Shown here one piece after another: positions 43,529 through 55,729 of a DNA stretch of 64,000 nt. The DNA comes from Aralia elata. Lineage: Eukaryota > Streptophyta > Magnoliopsida > Apiales > Araliaceae. The notes under the pieces are model-generated. The model did no database searches, was not told the origin of the DNA, and was given only the letters and a program-made list of their open reading frames with translations. The stretch is from positions 52,694,275 to 52,758,274 of the forward strand of contig CM068377.1 of assembly GCA_034770075.1 (NCBI GenBank), written 5' to 3'. Position numbers and translations under genes: made by a program. Each line of letters starts with the position of its first letter. Within the stretch, counting starts at the first letter, position 1.

Positions 43529-45346
43529 TGAAAGTAGTATGCACACAAGCCAATCATATTTGATATGATGTAGCATATACTTTGTAATCTTATTCGTTTG
43601 TTAAAGGCATTTTACTTTATCTACATGGTGCTGTTATATTAAATGTGATAAACCCATAGTTTTGAGCAATGTTTTTAGAATCATGATGGTGATCATGCTA
43701 ATGAGATCTAAATTCTAGATAGCTCACAAACTAAAATTGTTCCTAATCGTTGGATTACTAAAAAGGGGATTAGTGAATCCGGATAGATTAGTACATACGT
43801 TGCTTGCTCTTATGAAGAGGATGATTGATCTCATAATCATTTGTGTGGAGACACTAAAGCAAGTATGTAGGTGCTTATTAGAGAATAAGTTCATTGAACG
43901 TGGCTCGCTAAGGAATACCTAATGGAGTTTTACTCGTCTGTCAATTAGAATTCCTCTAGTGATAGTAGTACAAGTGATCCTTGGACTTGAGAATCATCAT
44001 AGTATCTTGTGTATGATGAGTTATACTTTGACATGTCCCTTAAGACCTTTAGGGTAATATCAAAGGGTATGAATTGGGTATAATAAGTTATACATGGAGA
44101 TAGGTGAATTATCAATAAAGAATCTACCACTTCTAGTAAAAGGAGAGAATGTCCTATGTGATTCGATAAATGACGACTCAGAAGTCCTTTGGCCAAAGCA
44201 GAATGAAATTAGAAAGGAGTTTTCTAATTTGCATTAATTAGAGTTGTGCATTTGAGAATCGAAATACATATAATTAAATAAAAATAAGACTTGACAGTAA
44301 TTCCATGTCTTATATTTAATTGGGACATTGTATGGTAGAAAGATTGAATTGTAACGGTAACTATGCACTGAAAGGGTTCTTTTATGATTAATGTTGAAAT
44401 CTATATTATCTGGAAAGTCGTTGATCGCTAAGGGGGCTTACCCTTATTGTAGAATAAATATTATTTATTTAAATGAATTAAATAGTTTAATTTATTTATT
44501 TAAATAAGATTAGAATTGTTCTAATTGATTTATTCACAACCGGTTTAATATGGAGAACCTAAAGGGTCACACACGCAAAAGGATAATATTTATTTTAAGA
44601 AGTAAATGGCATAATTGTAATAATAAGTTAAGTGTAATTTAATTTAGTCTATGGAGATAGAATTAAATTAAAATAGCTTAATATTTATTATTTAATATTT
44701 TAGAAATATATAAATATAAATTAATAAGAGGAGTCTTATTATTAATTATTACTATTACTATTATTTAATTCCTAATAAGGGATTGGGAATTAATTAATAG
44801 AAGTACTCTCACATGAATTCCTAATTGGATTAGGAGTTTAATTTTAATTAAAGGAGTTTAATTAGAAATAGAAACCCTAATCCTAAATAGTTTAGGGAAG
44901 GGTTTTTCTACATCTATAAATAAGAGAAGTCTTATCATAGATTAGGGTTACACACTCTTGCATAAGAATTGTAGAGAGTACTTACAATTTCTATAGAGAT
45001 AGAAACTAGGGTTTTGCCAACACCCATCTTCTTGAACAAGTATTATTCCTTGGTGGATCACCTCTAGAGGCCAAACACTTGGGTGGCTAACGTTGATCAA
45101 AGGAAGGAATTTAATCGGTGGAATTCAAGGAGAACACGAAGGAATTGGAGGTGAACTTGTACATGAGGAAGCTAGAATTCTACAAGGGTATAATTCTTAT
45201 TCTCCATCTCTTTCGTTTAATTAATAATTGTGCATAAAGAAAGATCATGGTGATGGTTTGTATAAAATTTTAAAATCTGATTTTATCGCGCTTCCGCTTT
45301 ATTAATGTAATTTGATTGCATGTTCGCGCTATGTACAAACCTAACA
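43529..45346 (+). mobile_element. C3: copia solo LTR inside L1, 1818 bp
   Basis: It starts TGAAAGTAG, ends CCTAACA, and is flanked by AGTTA (43524-43528 and 45347-45351). It is subfamily II, like the C2 3' LTR. The TATA box is at 44915. Between about 43990 and 44960 it carries many one-base insertions relative to the other copies. The small frames in it recur in all copia LTR copies and are not genes. Confidence 0.93.
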
Positions 45347-46676
45347 AGTTATTACCCTTATTTATTATTTATTGGGAGATAATGAATGATTATTAACTTT
45401 ATCCATACTTGACTATTATTTACCAATAATCAAATATTTAAAATAAAAATTTATTTTATTAACCTTATTCATTATTATTTAATATAAATTAAATAATAAT
45501 TAACTATTTATTATCTTTATTTATTATTTATCGCTAAATAATAAATAATTATTTAGAATTTATATTCATACTTATTTATTATCTAGTACTAACTAGACAA
45601 TAGATATTATAAATAAATAACTATTTTATAAATTGTATTCATTTATACCTTGAACAATAATTATATTCTTATTTTCTTTGTTTTATATAATAATTATTTC
45701 TTTACTGAAATCAAATGAGTTAGACAACCAACCTTGGAAAATATTTCAAGTATTACTAAGTCACTGCTATCGAATAATATAACGAGCTCCTACAATGTCT
45801 ACTTCAAGTTGTCCAGATTTATCAATCATTGCAATAGAAAAATCCCAAACAGATTCATATGACACACTGAGTTGGGTTCTATAACTTGTTAAAGATTAAT
45901 TGCTATATATACAAGACTGTTAATGAACACAATGAGCACCAATCTGAAAAAAAAGAAATCTGGCCCAAACACACTACATTAGGCTTGGTTGCATTAACCA
46001 AAAATACAACACACATGTGTTCCAGTTTCTGTGAACAGCCCAGATTACTAGCTCATATTAAACAGGGGTTAAGTTTTGCCTTCACAATGGTTGTTGACAG
46101 CACATTTGACTCTAATAAGGAACATCCCATTCAGGCATTATCACAAACATTTGGTAGGCAACTGAGACTCGGCTCAAGCTAACCATTGTTCCTTATTGAG
46201 CTGTCAGAGAAATACAACCCAAAAAGGAGCAACACAGCACAGTTTTCCCAAATCAATTCCAAACAAAATTAGCACATATTACAACTAATATCGTGTACTC
46301 ATGGTTCAACCAACCAAAACATCAATACCAATTTAATACAGATTCCAAATTAAAACTAAACCACAAACAAAGAAATCTAATACTAGGTTTTTAAACCCTA
46401 ACACTATCATACAAGGTCTGATTTTCAACCCAAGCAATTACAAAATTACACAGTGTAACTTAAATTAACAAAACCATTACAGTATTTTAACAACCTATTT
46501 CTATACCTTGTGTTTGATCGCGCCGCTGTCCTCCTCCTTCTCCCACAGTACACAACCCAGTTGGGCATCAACAGTGGCTTCTTGCTACAATTACTTCCTC
46601 TGAGATTTTCGAACCCTAATTTCTAACTGAGAACTCTCAACAAAGGAATTGATGATTTCAGGGGTTTGGGGGTTTA

Positions 46677-46683
46677 ATTTATA
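46677..46683 (-). promoter_or_regulatory. TATA box of LTR L1
   Basis: TATAAAT on the minus strand, in the same setting as the L2 box at 48785, about 170 bp before the splice donor. Confidence 0.55.
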
Positions 46684-47642
46684 GTAAATCTTTTACCCAA
46701 TTACCTGGGTATTACCCCTAATTAACTGGTCACTGACCGTCGGTAGGAAGGAGGGCTGTGATGGTGACTCACCGGCTAGCCTTTGAGCCGTGTGCCTCGC
46801 CGGTCACTTCGCCGAAAAGCTGGGACCTTTGGTCCGTTCGATTCTTCTGCTCAGTCGCTTCCTCAAACCCTCGATTAACCGCCGGTCGACGTTCCTCCCG
46901 TCCTTCGCTTGTCTGGTCGATTGCTTCACGTTGTCGCCGGCGCACGCCTGGCGACTCTTCCTTCAGTCAAATCGTTTCCCCCGTTCGATTGATTGAAAAG
47001 CCAAAGGTTATCTTGGTTGGGTTTGAGGGTATGAGCTCTGATTTGGCTAAATCCCCAAATTGATTTCCATTGGCCTCATATTACCCCATTTACGCTACCA
47101 GTTTCCCTTATCAGCTAGGAGATCCGACCCATGCCCCATGATTTAACTCGACTGGACTGGGCGATTGGTTGGGCTCAACCCAAGGAAGTTTGGTCGGTTG
47201 GAATAAATAAAAAAAAATGGCCCAAAAGAAATAAAAAGAATTGGGCTGGGTCAACTAATAGAAATAAAAGAGATGGTCCAAATGAATTATCCACCTTATA
47301 TTTTATCATTTTAAAATTAAATCCTTAACAAGTTAATTAAGTATTTAAAGTATTTATTTTAACCATAATTCTTTATTTGAATTATTTAATACGATAATGA
47401 TAAAATTATTTATTTAATTTTCCAAATTTGATGCCAATCAAATGCTTAGGTTAACCCACTAATTTATTCAACCTACTAGTGAGCCCCCTTAAGGTAAGGA
47501 AAATTATTGAACCATATAGTTATTTAATTAAATAATAATTATTACAGGGATCCAATTAAATTGGTAAAATTAATTAAAGTGAATTTCAGTTATTAAAATA
47601 ATCTGATACAATGTTTAAAAAATTTCTGGGCATTACAAGTCT

Positions 47643-47811
47643 CATGATGATGAGTCATGGAGTGTATCTCTCTAAAATTGTCTCCAATTAAAAGAGAGAT
47701 CGCATGAGTTACTATCATGTATGCAGTGAATATACAAGGCCTGATGTTGATCAGTCATATTCTGGAGATGAGCACTATAAGACGGTGATAAACATCTTTA
47801 GGTACTTAACC
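47643..47811 (+). pseudogene. C2 RNase H fragment between L1 and L2
   Basis: About 56 codons of copia RNase H region, including a DQSYSG-like segment and IFRYLTGT at the end. The frame has a stop near 47690. It is the only C2 sequence between the two solo LTRs. Confidence 0.8.
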
Positions 47812-48784
47812 GGTACTGTAATGTCCGAAAATTTTAAACATTATATCAAATTTTATTTTTATAAATAAATTCATTTCATATAATTTTATAAAGTTAATTG
47901 GATCCATGTAAGTAGTATTATTCAATTTACAAATTTATCCTAACATTTAATTACAAGAAAATTTGGAAAAATTAATTTATGTTACTAATATCGGATCTAA
48001 ATAATTTGCATAAACAATTATTGTTGAAATAAATATTATAAATAATTAATTAATTTAAGTAATTAATTCAATTCAAATATTAGGGGAATAATGTTAATAA
48101 TTTTAATAAACCAGTTTGGCTATTTTCTTTTATCTCAATTGACCCAAATTTTTTTTTATTTGAGTAAAGCCCAATTTCCTTGTATTTCCAATTGGGCTGA
48201 GTTCATTTTTTTTTATTTATTCCCTGTTGGGTCAAACCTTATAGTAAGCTGAGCTCATTTCCTTTATTTTCCGTTTTGGGCCATTTGTTTTAATGCAGCC
48301 GGCCCAATCCAGTTTCCTTTCCAACCGGGTTGAACCCGTTTCTGTTAAGTCGGGTTGGATCCGTTTTGCTTAATAAGGGGTAACCGGCGAATTCGTTTGG
48401 GAAGGGTTTCAAAGAAACGAAATCAGTTTGGGGGAAAAAACCAAATCCAAGGAAAATCAATTGAATCAAGCCCTCAAATCAACTGCCAAGCAAGGAACGA
48501 TCGAAGCAAATCAATCGAGTCGGACGGTCGAGGGGTAAAGCCGGCGACAGCGTGAGTGACCAACGGTTGGAGCAGAGAAGGGCGTCGACGACCGAGCGAA
48601 CACGGGTTGGACCAAAGGTCCCAGAAATCCGGCGACACGACTGGTGGAGACGCACGGCTCGAGGGTGCCGGCCGACGCTAGCTGGGTGATTGATGGGGAC
48701 GACCGGTTGTTGCCCCTCTCCTTACCGTCAGTCATTGACCAGCCACTAAGGGTATTGCCCAAATAATTAGGGCAAAAGTTTCTC

Positions 48785-48791
48785 TATAAAT
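48785..48791 (+). promoter_or_regulatory. TATA box of LTR L2
   Basis: TATAAAT, about 210 bp upstream of the splice donor. L1 has the same arrangement. Confidence 0.6.
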
Positions 48792-48993
48792 TGGACCCTC
48801 AAATCCCTAAACCAAGCTGTCGAATCTCTGTTTGTGCGTCCCAAATTAGGGTTTGAAATTAGAAATTTAGGGTTCCAAATTTGAGAGAGGAGAGAAGTCG
48901 CAGCAAGGAGGGGAAGCAGGGGAGGCCAATAGGGGATGTCCGACTTTGTTTCGTATTTTGGGAGAAGAAGGAGACAGGCAACTCGATCAGCCA

Positions 48994-49003
48994 CAAGGTA
49001 TAG
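48994..49003 (+). promoter_or_regulatory. Candidate splice donor in LTR L2
   Basis: CAAG followed by GTATAG, with the intron from 48998. The L1 donor has the identical ten bases on the minus strand although the two leaders differ strongly. Confidence 0.45.
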
Positions 49004-51758
49004 CAACGGGATCATCAAACCACTGTGATGGTTCTTATTTAGTTTTGTATGAATTTTCCTTCTTCCATACTTGAGGTTGTGTGCTGATTTCTATTGTAGT
49101 GTATTGGAATAAAATCTTGTTCTCTGTAATGGGGTACATTGTTCTCTATATTGAGTTTAATTGTCTTGGTACTGCTTGGTTGTATTTCTCAAATTGGAAA
49201 TCTGGTGTATAATAGAACCTAAAGGTTCGGGCAGTACACCTTGTGTAGCATATATATGCCAGTGTTGGTTCTCATTAAACCCATATATGTTGCTGTAATG
49301 CCTAAACCAAGTTTTGACCTTCATTTTTGGTATTAATTTGTTCTGACAGTAATATAGATATAAAATCAAACCTTGGTAGTCTTTTGGTGTGATAATGTTG
49401 GGCTAAATTACAGACTGTGAAACTAGTGTGGTATACATATTTGTCAATCTCGGCTTGTGTTATGAATCCCAACTGTGAGTAGTAAACGTAATAGGGTGTG
49501 TGTTTTGCAAGTCTGGGAACAGGGGAGGATATACATTATAACTCAGTAACTCTGTAATTTTTTTTTGAATGGCTTGGGTGGCTGGGAATCGAACCCAGCT
49601 ACTGGGTAATAAATGGTTGAGCAACTGTTAACGAACGAAGCTAATAAAACAATTATTTATTATTTATCTAAAGATAATCAATGTTTAATTATTATCTACT
49701 TAATATTAAATAATTAGGTATGAGTAAAGTTAATAAATGATTATTTATTATTGATCAATAAATAATAAATAAAGATAATAATTACTTAATTATTATTTAT
49801 ATTAAATAATAATTAAGTATAACTAGAGTTAGTAATAAATTTGTTTTAGCAATAAATATTAATAAAGATAACAGATATTAAATTCTTATTTGATTAATAT
49901 TAAATAACAATTAAATATGAACAAAGTTAATAAGATTATTATTAATAAATATAATAAATATTGAATTTTTATTTAACCTACATTAAATAATAATGAGTAA
50001 ATTAATTTTAAATTAAGATAATAAATCTTTAATTATTATTTATGTAATATTAATAAAGATAATAAATATCTAATTATTATTTGATTAATAATAATTAGGT
50101 ATGAATAAAGCTAATAAGGATAATAATTACTTAATCATTAATGAAATAATGATTAAGTATGAGTAAGATTAATAAGTTAATTATCTGTGGCCCTTAATAA
50201 ATAAAGATAATAAGTACTTAATAATTATTCAATAAATATTTAATAATAATTAAGTGTGTGTAGAATTAATTCATTAAGTAGTTAATTAATGTTGAATAAG
50301 GAACAAGGCATAATAATTACTCAATTACCCTTGTGGGTGAATGGTAATTACGAGTAAAACCAAATAAGTGATACATTAATTTTCTAGTTAATGTTAAATA
50401 AGGGAAATAATTTCGAAAGTGAATAATAGCTAAGCAACCTATTTAGTTGTTGCAACTGTTAGCTAGTGATGCCTTAATTATTTAGTGCAGTAAATAATAA
50501 CTTGGGTTACTAAACATTGCTAAGTTGAATAAGCATGATTAGTTGTCGAAATAATAACTAAGGTCATTAACTTAATTTCTTTTAGTTAATGATTAAATAG
50601 TAATTAAAGGTATTCGGTGAATTGTTTATCTGCTAAATAAATAACCTAAATGAGTATAGTTACGCAATGCTAATTGATAAACCAACTCTACCAATTGATA
50701 GGTTATCCGAGATCAATTAATTAAAGCTAGATCTTATCTGTAGCTGAGCAATCAGACAAGTTCTTCCTTACTGAACTTTTACATTGAGCAAATTCTAAAC
50801 CTTATGCACTATTTTAATTCGTGCAAAAAGGTATATATATATTGTTGCAAGTTATTCTTTAAGCTTGAATCTTATCTCCAATCATGCTTTAAGTGGTCTA
50901 ATTACTTTTAAAATTATTCAACCTCTGTGTATTTATTGACATTCGCACTCGTGCATTTGAATTCGTACATTTATTAAAGTTCCGAGATTTAGGAATTATT
51001 CATAATTAAGTCTGAGCCTTTGTCCGGTCAGACAAGTATGTGAAAATTTATAAAAGCTATCCGAACCAATCGAGGGTAAGGATTCTTAGACTGTATGAAC
51101 ACCCCTTGTATTATAGGGGAGTACCCCAGGTACCGTATATAAGGTACAACTAGCAGAATTAAATGTTATGCATACACATAGCGTACGCGAGGCTGATCCC
51201 CTCAAGTACTTATTCTGTAGCCAGTAACCAGAGGGTCAACTAGCTATTGACTCCTTTGGAAGTTATTGTTCAAAGTCTATTCGACTACCAATTGTTCTAA
51301 AAGCATTTATTGTTATTGCTTCTGATAATTGCTGAATTCTCCTTCTATATTCCCTTCATCATGATATATCCTTATTGTTGTACTTTAAACTTGCTGAGCA
51401 AACTCGTTGCTCATTCTCGTTATATCATGATTTTATTGCAGCTAAACCCGAGACATCAGGGAAGAACAAAGGAAAAGAAAAGATGAAGTAATAGACTTCT
51501 TGTACTAGAATTTAAATTCACGTATAGTTAATTGCTGTTAATGTAATTTAAACCTTAACTTTTATTTAGGGTATGGATTTGTGAAAGTGCTTAAGGTTTT
51601 TGTATTCTGGGACGAGTAACACCTTTGTAATGAACAACATATGTTTATTATATTCTACATTTTAGTTACCATATGTTGTTAGAGGTGAATATTTGTATTG
51701 GATCGTGATGACTGGATCCGGGTAATTAGAGACCCGAATTTGGGGGCGTCACAGGTAC

Positions 51759-52218
51759 TGAAGATGTGATTATGATTCATGGTAGGTCTGAATTAAAACT
51801 AGAGGGCTAAACAGACTCAAGTTTTTCAGACTGACCAAGACGATAACAAATCCACATTAAGGTAAATCGTTACTTTGAAAGGTGGTGCAGTGAATTGGAA
51901 AGGTTTCAAATAGGAAAGAGTTACTGGTTTAGTGACAAAGACAAAGTATATAGCTATAAATGAAGCTGCTAGTTGATTGTTTGGATAAAAAGTTCATCAC
52001 AGAACTAGGAATAGTTCCTAAGTCTCATCTTGGATTCAAACATGTGTTGCGGCACTTTCATTTGATTAATGGAATCATTGAAAGAGGATAAGTCACTATA
52101 GAGATAGTGGACTCTCAATAACAACATTGCATATCCATTTACTGAAGCTTTTTCCAAACAGCAGGATGATCGTCACTTAGAGAAGAAGGGTATTAGATAC
52201 CATGACGATTGGCTTTAG
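51759..52218 (+). pseudogene. C2 RNase H, C-terminal part
   Basis: This continues the RNase H after L2. It includes TKTKYIAINEAAS and SKQQDDRHLEKKGIRYHDDW followed by Leu and a TAG, which matches the normal copia C-terminus. Several frameshifts and stops are present. Confidence 0.82.
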
Positions 52219-52220
52219 TG

Positions 52221-52232
52221 CAAGTGGGAGAT
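52221..52232 (+). promoter_or_regulatory. C2 polypurine tract
   Basis: CAAGTGGGAGAT sits directly before the 3' LTR, the usual copia form. Confidence 0.88.
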
Positions 52233-54030
52233 TGAAAGTAGTATGCACACAAGCCAATCATATTTGATATGATGTAGCATATACTTTGTAATCTTATTCG
52301 GTTATTAAAGGCATTTTATATTATCTACATGGTGTTGTTATATTAAATGTGATAAACCCATAGTTTTGAGCAATGCTTTTAGAATCATGATGGGGATCAT
52401 GCTAATGAGATCTAAATTCTAGATATCTCACAAACATAAATTGTTCCTAATCGATGGATTACTAAAAAGAGGATTAGTGAATCCGGATAGATTAGTACAT
52501 ACGTTGCTTGCTCTTATGAAGAGAATGATTGATCTTATAATCATTTGTGTGGAGACACTAAAGCAAGTATGTAGGTGCTTATTAGAGAATAAGTTCACTG
52601 AACGTGGCTCGCTAAGAAATACTTAATGGAGTTTTACTCGCCTGTCAATAGGAATTCCTCTAGTGATAGTAGTACAAGTGATCCTTGGACTTGAGATCAT
52701 CATAGTATCTTGTGTATGATGAGTTATACTTTGACATGTCCCTTAAGACCTTTAGGGTATATCAAAGGGTATGATTGGGTATAATAAGTTATACATGGAG
52801 ATAGGTGAATGATCAATAAAGAATCTACCACTTCTAGTAAAAGGAGAGAATGTCCTATGTGATTCGATAAATGACGACTCATAAGTCTTTGGCCAAAGCA
52901 GAATGAAATTAGAAAGGAGTTTCTAATTTGCATTAATTAGAGTTGTGCATTTGAGAATCGAAATACATATAATTAAATAAAATAAGACTTGACAGTAATT
53001 CCATGTCTTATATTTAATTGGGACATTGTATGGTAGAAGGATTGAATTGTACGGTAACTATGCACTGAAAGGTTCTTTTATGATTAATGTTGAAATCTAT
53101 ATTATCTGAAAAGTCGTTGATCGCTAAGGGGGCTTACCCTTATTATAGAATAAATATTATTTATTTAAATGAATTAAATAGTTTAATTTATTTATTTAAA
53201 TAAGATTAGAATTGTTCTAATTGATTTATTCACAACCGGTTTAATATGGAGAACCTAAAGGGTCACACCGCAAAAGGAAAATATTTATTTAAGAAGTAAA
53301 TGACATAATTGTAATAATAAGTTAAGTGTATTTAATTTAGTCTATGGAGATAGAATAAATTAAATAGCTTAATATTTATTATTTAATATTTTAGAAATAT
53401 TAAATATAAATTAATAAGAGGAGTCTTATTATTATTATTACTATTACTATTATTTAATTCCTAATAGGGATTGGGAATTAATTAATAGAAGTACTCTCAC
53501 ATGAATTCCTAATTGGATTAGGAGTTTAATTTAATTAAAGGAGTTTAATTAGAATAGAAACCCTAATCCTAAATAGTTTAGGGAAGGGTTTTCCTACATC
53601 TATAAATAAGAGAAGTCTTATCATAGATTAGGGTTACACACTCTTACATAAGAATTATAGAGAGTACTTACAATTTCTATAGAGATAGAAACTAGGGTTT
53701 TGCCAACACCCATCTTCTTGAACAAGTATTATTCCTTGGTGGATCACCTCTAGAGGCCAAACACTTGGGTGGCTAACGTTGATCAAAGGAAGGAATTTAA
53801 TCGGTGGAATTCAAGGAGAACGCGAAGGAATTGGAGGTGAACTTGTACCTGAGGAAGCTAGAATTCTACAAGGGTATAATTCTTATTCTCCATCTCTTTC
53901 GTTTAATTAATAATTGTGCATAAAGAAAGATCATGGTGATGGTTTGTATAAAATTTTAAAATCTGATTTTATCGCGCTTCCGCTTTATTAATGTAATTTG
54001 ATTGCATGTTCGCGTTATACAAACCTAACA
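52233..54030 (+). repeat. C2 3' LTR, 1798 bp
   Basis: It starts TGAAAGTAG and ends CCTAACA. It is subfamily II throughout. The TATA box is at 53601. It is followed by ATCTT (54031-54035) and then the last part of the A2 internal region. Confidence 0.93.
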
Positions 54031-54035
54031 ATCTT

Positions 54036-54144
54036 TTGATTTTCATTGATTCATTGCTCGCGTTATATGTTATTATTTAGTATATGAAGTTTTTGTATTT
54101 TGGTTTTGCTTGAGGACAAACAAAGATTCAAGTTTGGGGGTATT
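54036..54144 (+). mobile_element. A2: end of internal region and polypurine tract
   Basis: This carries the conserved phrase TTTGCTTGAGGACAA and the tract TCAAGTTTGGGGGTATT (54128-54144). Both are shared with the A1 and A4 3' ends. Confidence 0.82.
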
Positions 54145-55729
54145 TGATGAGTGATTTTTATAACTACGAATTGGGCACTTTTGACTTGATGAATTTGTAT
54201 GTTCTTAAGTACTTTATATTTATTTTTATGTATTTTTATCTATTTATTATACAATGTGGTTTTATATTACTTTTATATGTTTTTGTATAATTTGTATGTG
54301 TTTTTACGTTGTTTTGTAGGAATTGAAATAAAAGCCCGTTTGGATTGATGGGTTTTTGGCTTGAATTTAGCATTCCAACGACTTGTTTCTCAATTTCACC
54401 CATGATCCAATCCAAATCTCTCAAAACTCAAAGAACAAAAGTTGTAGATCTTTGTCTTAGCTTTTCACATCTTGAATAATCCAATTGGAAGTTTGTATGA
54501 GAGAGTTATGGTCATTTTACCATCGGATTTTGAATGAATTTTACACGTCAGCTGCTTCCCGGCCGGCCACTTTAAGCCTAGCGCCGGTCCGTATCTAGAC
54601 GACCTCCAGCTATAAAAGTTGTAGAGCTACTTTTTAGCTTTCCGTAGCCTCTTGAATCGCCTTAATCCGAGTTCGGACAAAGAAGTTATGGTCATTTTCA
54701 AAACAGTTGTTGCAACTAAAATTAGACCCACGCTGCAGCGCCACCTCCTAGTGTAAATGGTGGCGCCGCAGCGCCAATATGCAGTAGCCGAAGTCATGGT
54801 GACGCTGCAGCGCGAGTTTTAGGACAAATGGCGGTGTCGCAACACCGGACACGGATTCTTGGCAGAACAGGGTTGTTAAATCCCTAACCTAATGACCCAA
54901 AAACGCATATCTTTCATTTTATCTTGCAACCTAGAGGGAGAAAAGAGAGAGGAGGCAGAAGAGCTTGGAGCAAGGAAAGGAGGCCATGGACTTATGTCAT
55001 GGTTCTTCAAGAGCTTCAATGGTGGAGCTTCATGTGCATCAATGGAGGAGTTTCATCTACCAATTAAGGGAAGCCTTCCTTTCTTTCTTTTTCCTCTAGT
55101 GGCTAGAACTCATTCTTGGGGATCTAGTGCGAACAATTGTAACACCAATAGAGACAAGGAATTGAATTAAACTTCTAGTTTTTATTTGATACTTATATTA
55201 TCCATGGATGATTACCTAATATTTAAAATAGTTTGATTTATTTGAATGAATTAAACTTCTATCTTGTTTTCCTTTTGACTGGTGGCATATGAATTGGTTC
55301 TTTATATTTTGTGCTTAGTGTTTAATTGCTAAGGAAGTGGTGATTAGCTTGGTAATCTATATGAAATTAGAAAAATGGATTAAAGATTCATACCATGAAT
55401 ATAATGTCATGTAATTGTGTTATACATAATTTGTGTATTGTCAATTCATTGTTACCACCATGATTAAAAGGAGAGTTAAAAGATTTGAACAAAATGATGC
55501 ACGCCAAGTGTTTGACAAAATGCTTGTGTGTGGATATTGTGTTCTTAGCTCTCTTTACCTATCCATTTATGTTTTAAAATAAGTGTTTAATTAAGATCGA
55601 TGTGACTTGAAGTTAATAATTGGGATACGTTAGAGATAATTCCTCCTGGGATCGACTTTTACTTATCACTTTATTACTTGTTGATCGTGTATACTTGCGC
55701 TTGTTTATCGATTGCGAAATCGACCAACA
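54145..55729 (+). repeat. A2 3' LTR, 1585 bp
   Basis: It starts TGATGAGTG and ends GACCAACA, then GCTTA of T1. It holds two direct modules (54441-54520 and 54618-54700) and a GC-rich cassette with repeated GCAGCGCC-type blocks (about 54730-54850). It differs from the 5' LTR remnant at roughly one base in 15 to 20 by eye, so A2 is clearly older than A1. Confidence 0.88.

Larger units (their letters stand above)
41925..47637 (-). mobile_element. L1: chromovirus-type solo LTR, minus strand
   Basis: On the minus strand it starts TGTAATGCCC at 47637 and ends GGGGGCATCACA at 41925. A perfect AGTCT duplication flanks it (41920-41924 and 47638-47642). Without C3 it is about 3.89 kb, close to L2 (3937 bp), which is the same family. 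A TATA box is at 46683-46677, and a leader ends at donor CAAG followed by GTATAG (intron from 46506). The frames at 45886-46182 and 46758-47063 are chance frames. L1 lies in the C2 coding region. Confidence 0.9.
47817..51753 (+). mobile_element. L2: chromovirus-type solo LTR, plus strand, 3937 bp
   Basis: It starts TGTAATGTCC and ends GGGGGCGTCACA. GGTAC flanks it (47812-47816 and 51754-51758). It is the same family as L1 in opposite orientation. A TATA box is at 48785, a leader spans about 48815-48997, and a splice donor follows. AT-rich repetitive sequence fills about 49640-50400. A tRNA T-arm-like stretch lies near 49585. I see no gene. Confidence 0.9.
35851..54030 (+). mobile_element. C2: decayed Ty1/copia element containing three solo LTRs
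   Basis: C2 is bounded by ATCTT and has a 5' LTR, primer site, a 2-kb leader and remnants of gag, protease, integrase, RT and RNase H in copia order. A PPT and a 3' LTR follow. L1 (with C3 inside it) and L2 broke the RNase H part. Without the inserts it would be about 8.5 kb. The order integrase before RT, and the TGGTATCAAGAGC primer site, identify Ty1/copia. I cannot assign the lineage with confidence. Confidence 0.93.

Noticed and set aside
46758..47063. A 101-codon GC-rich frame as a possible host gene
   Set aside because: It lies within solo LTR L1, antisense to its promoter region, and has no equivalent frame in L2.
49571..49605. A tRNA gene on the minus strand
   Set aside because: No matching 5' acceptor arm, D-arm or anticodon arm is visible upstream, and no T-run terminator follows on that strand.
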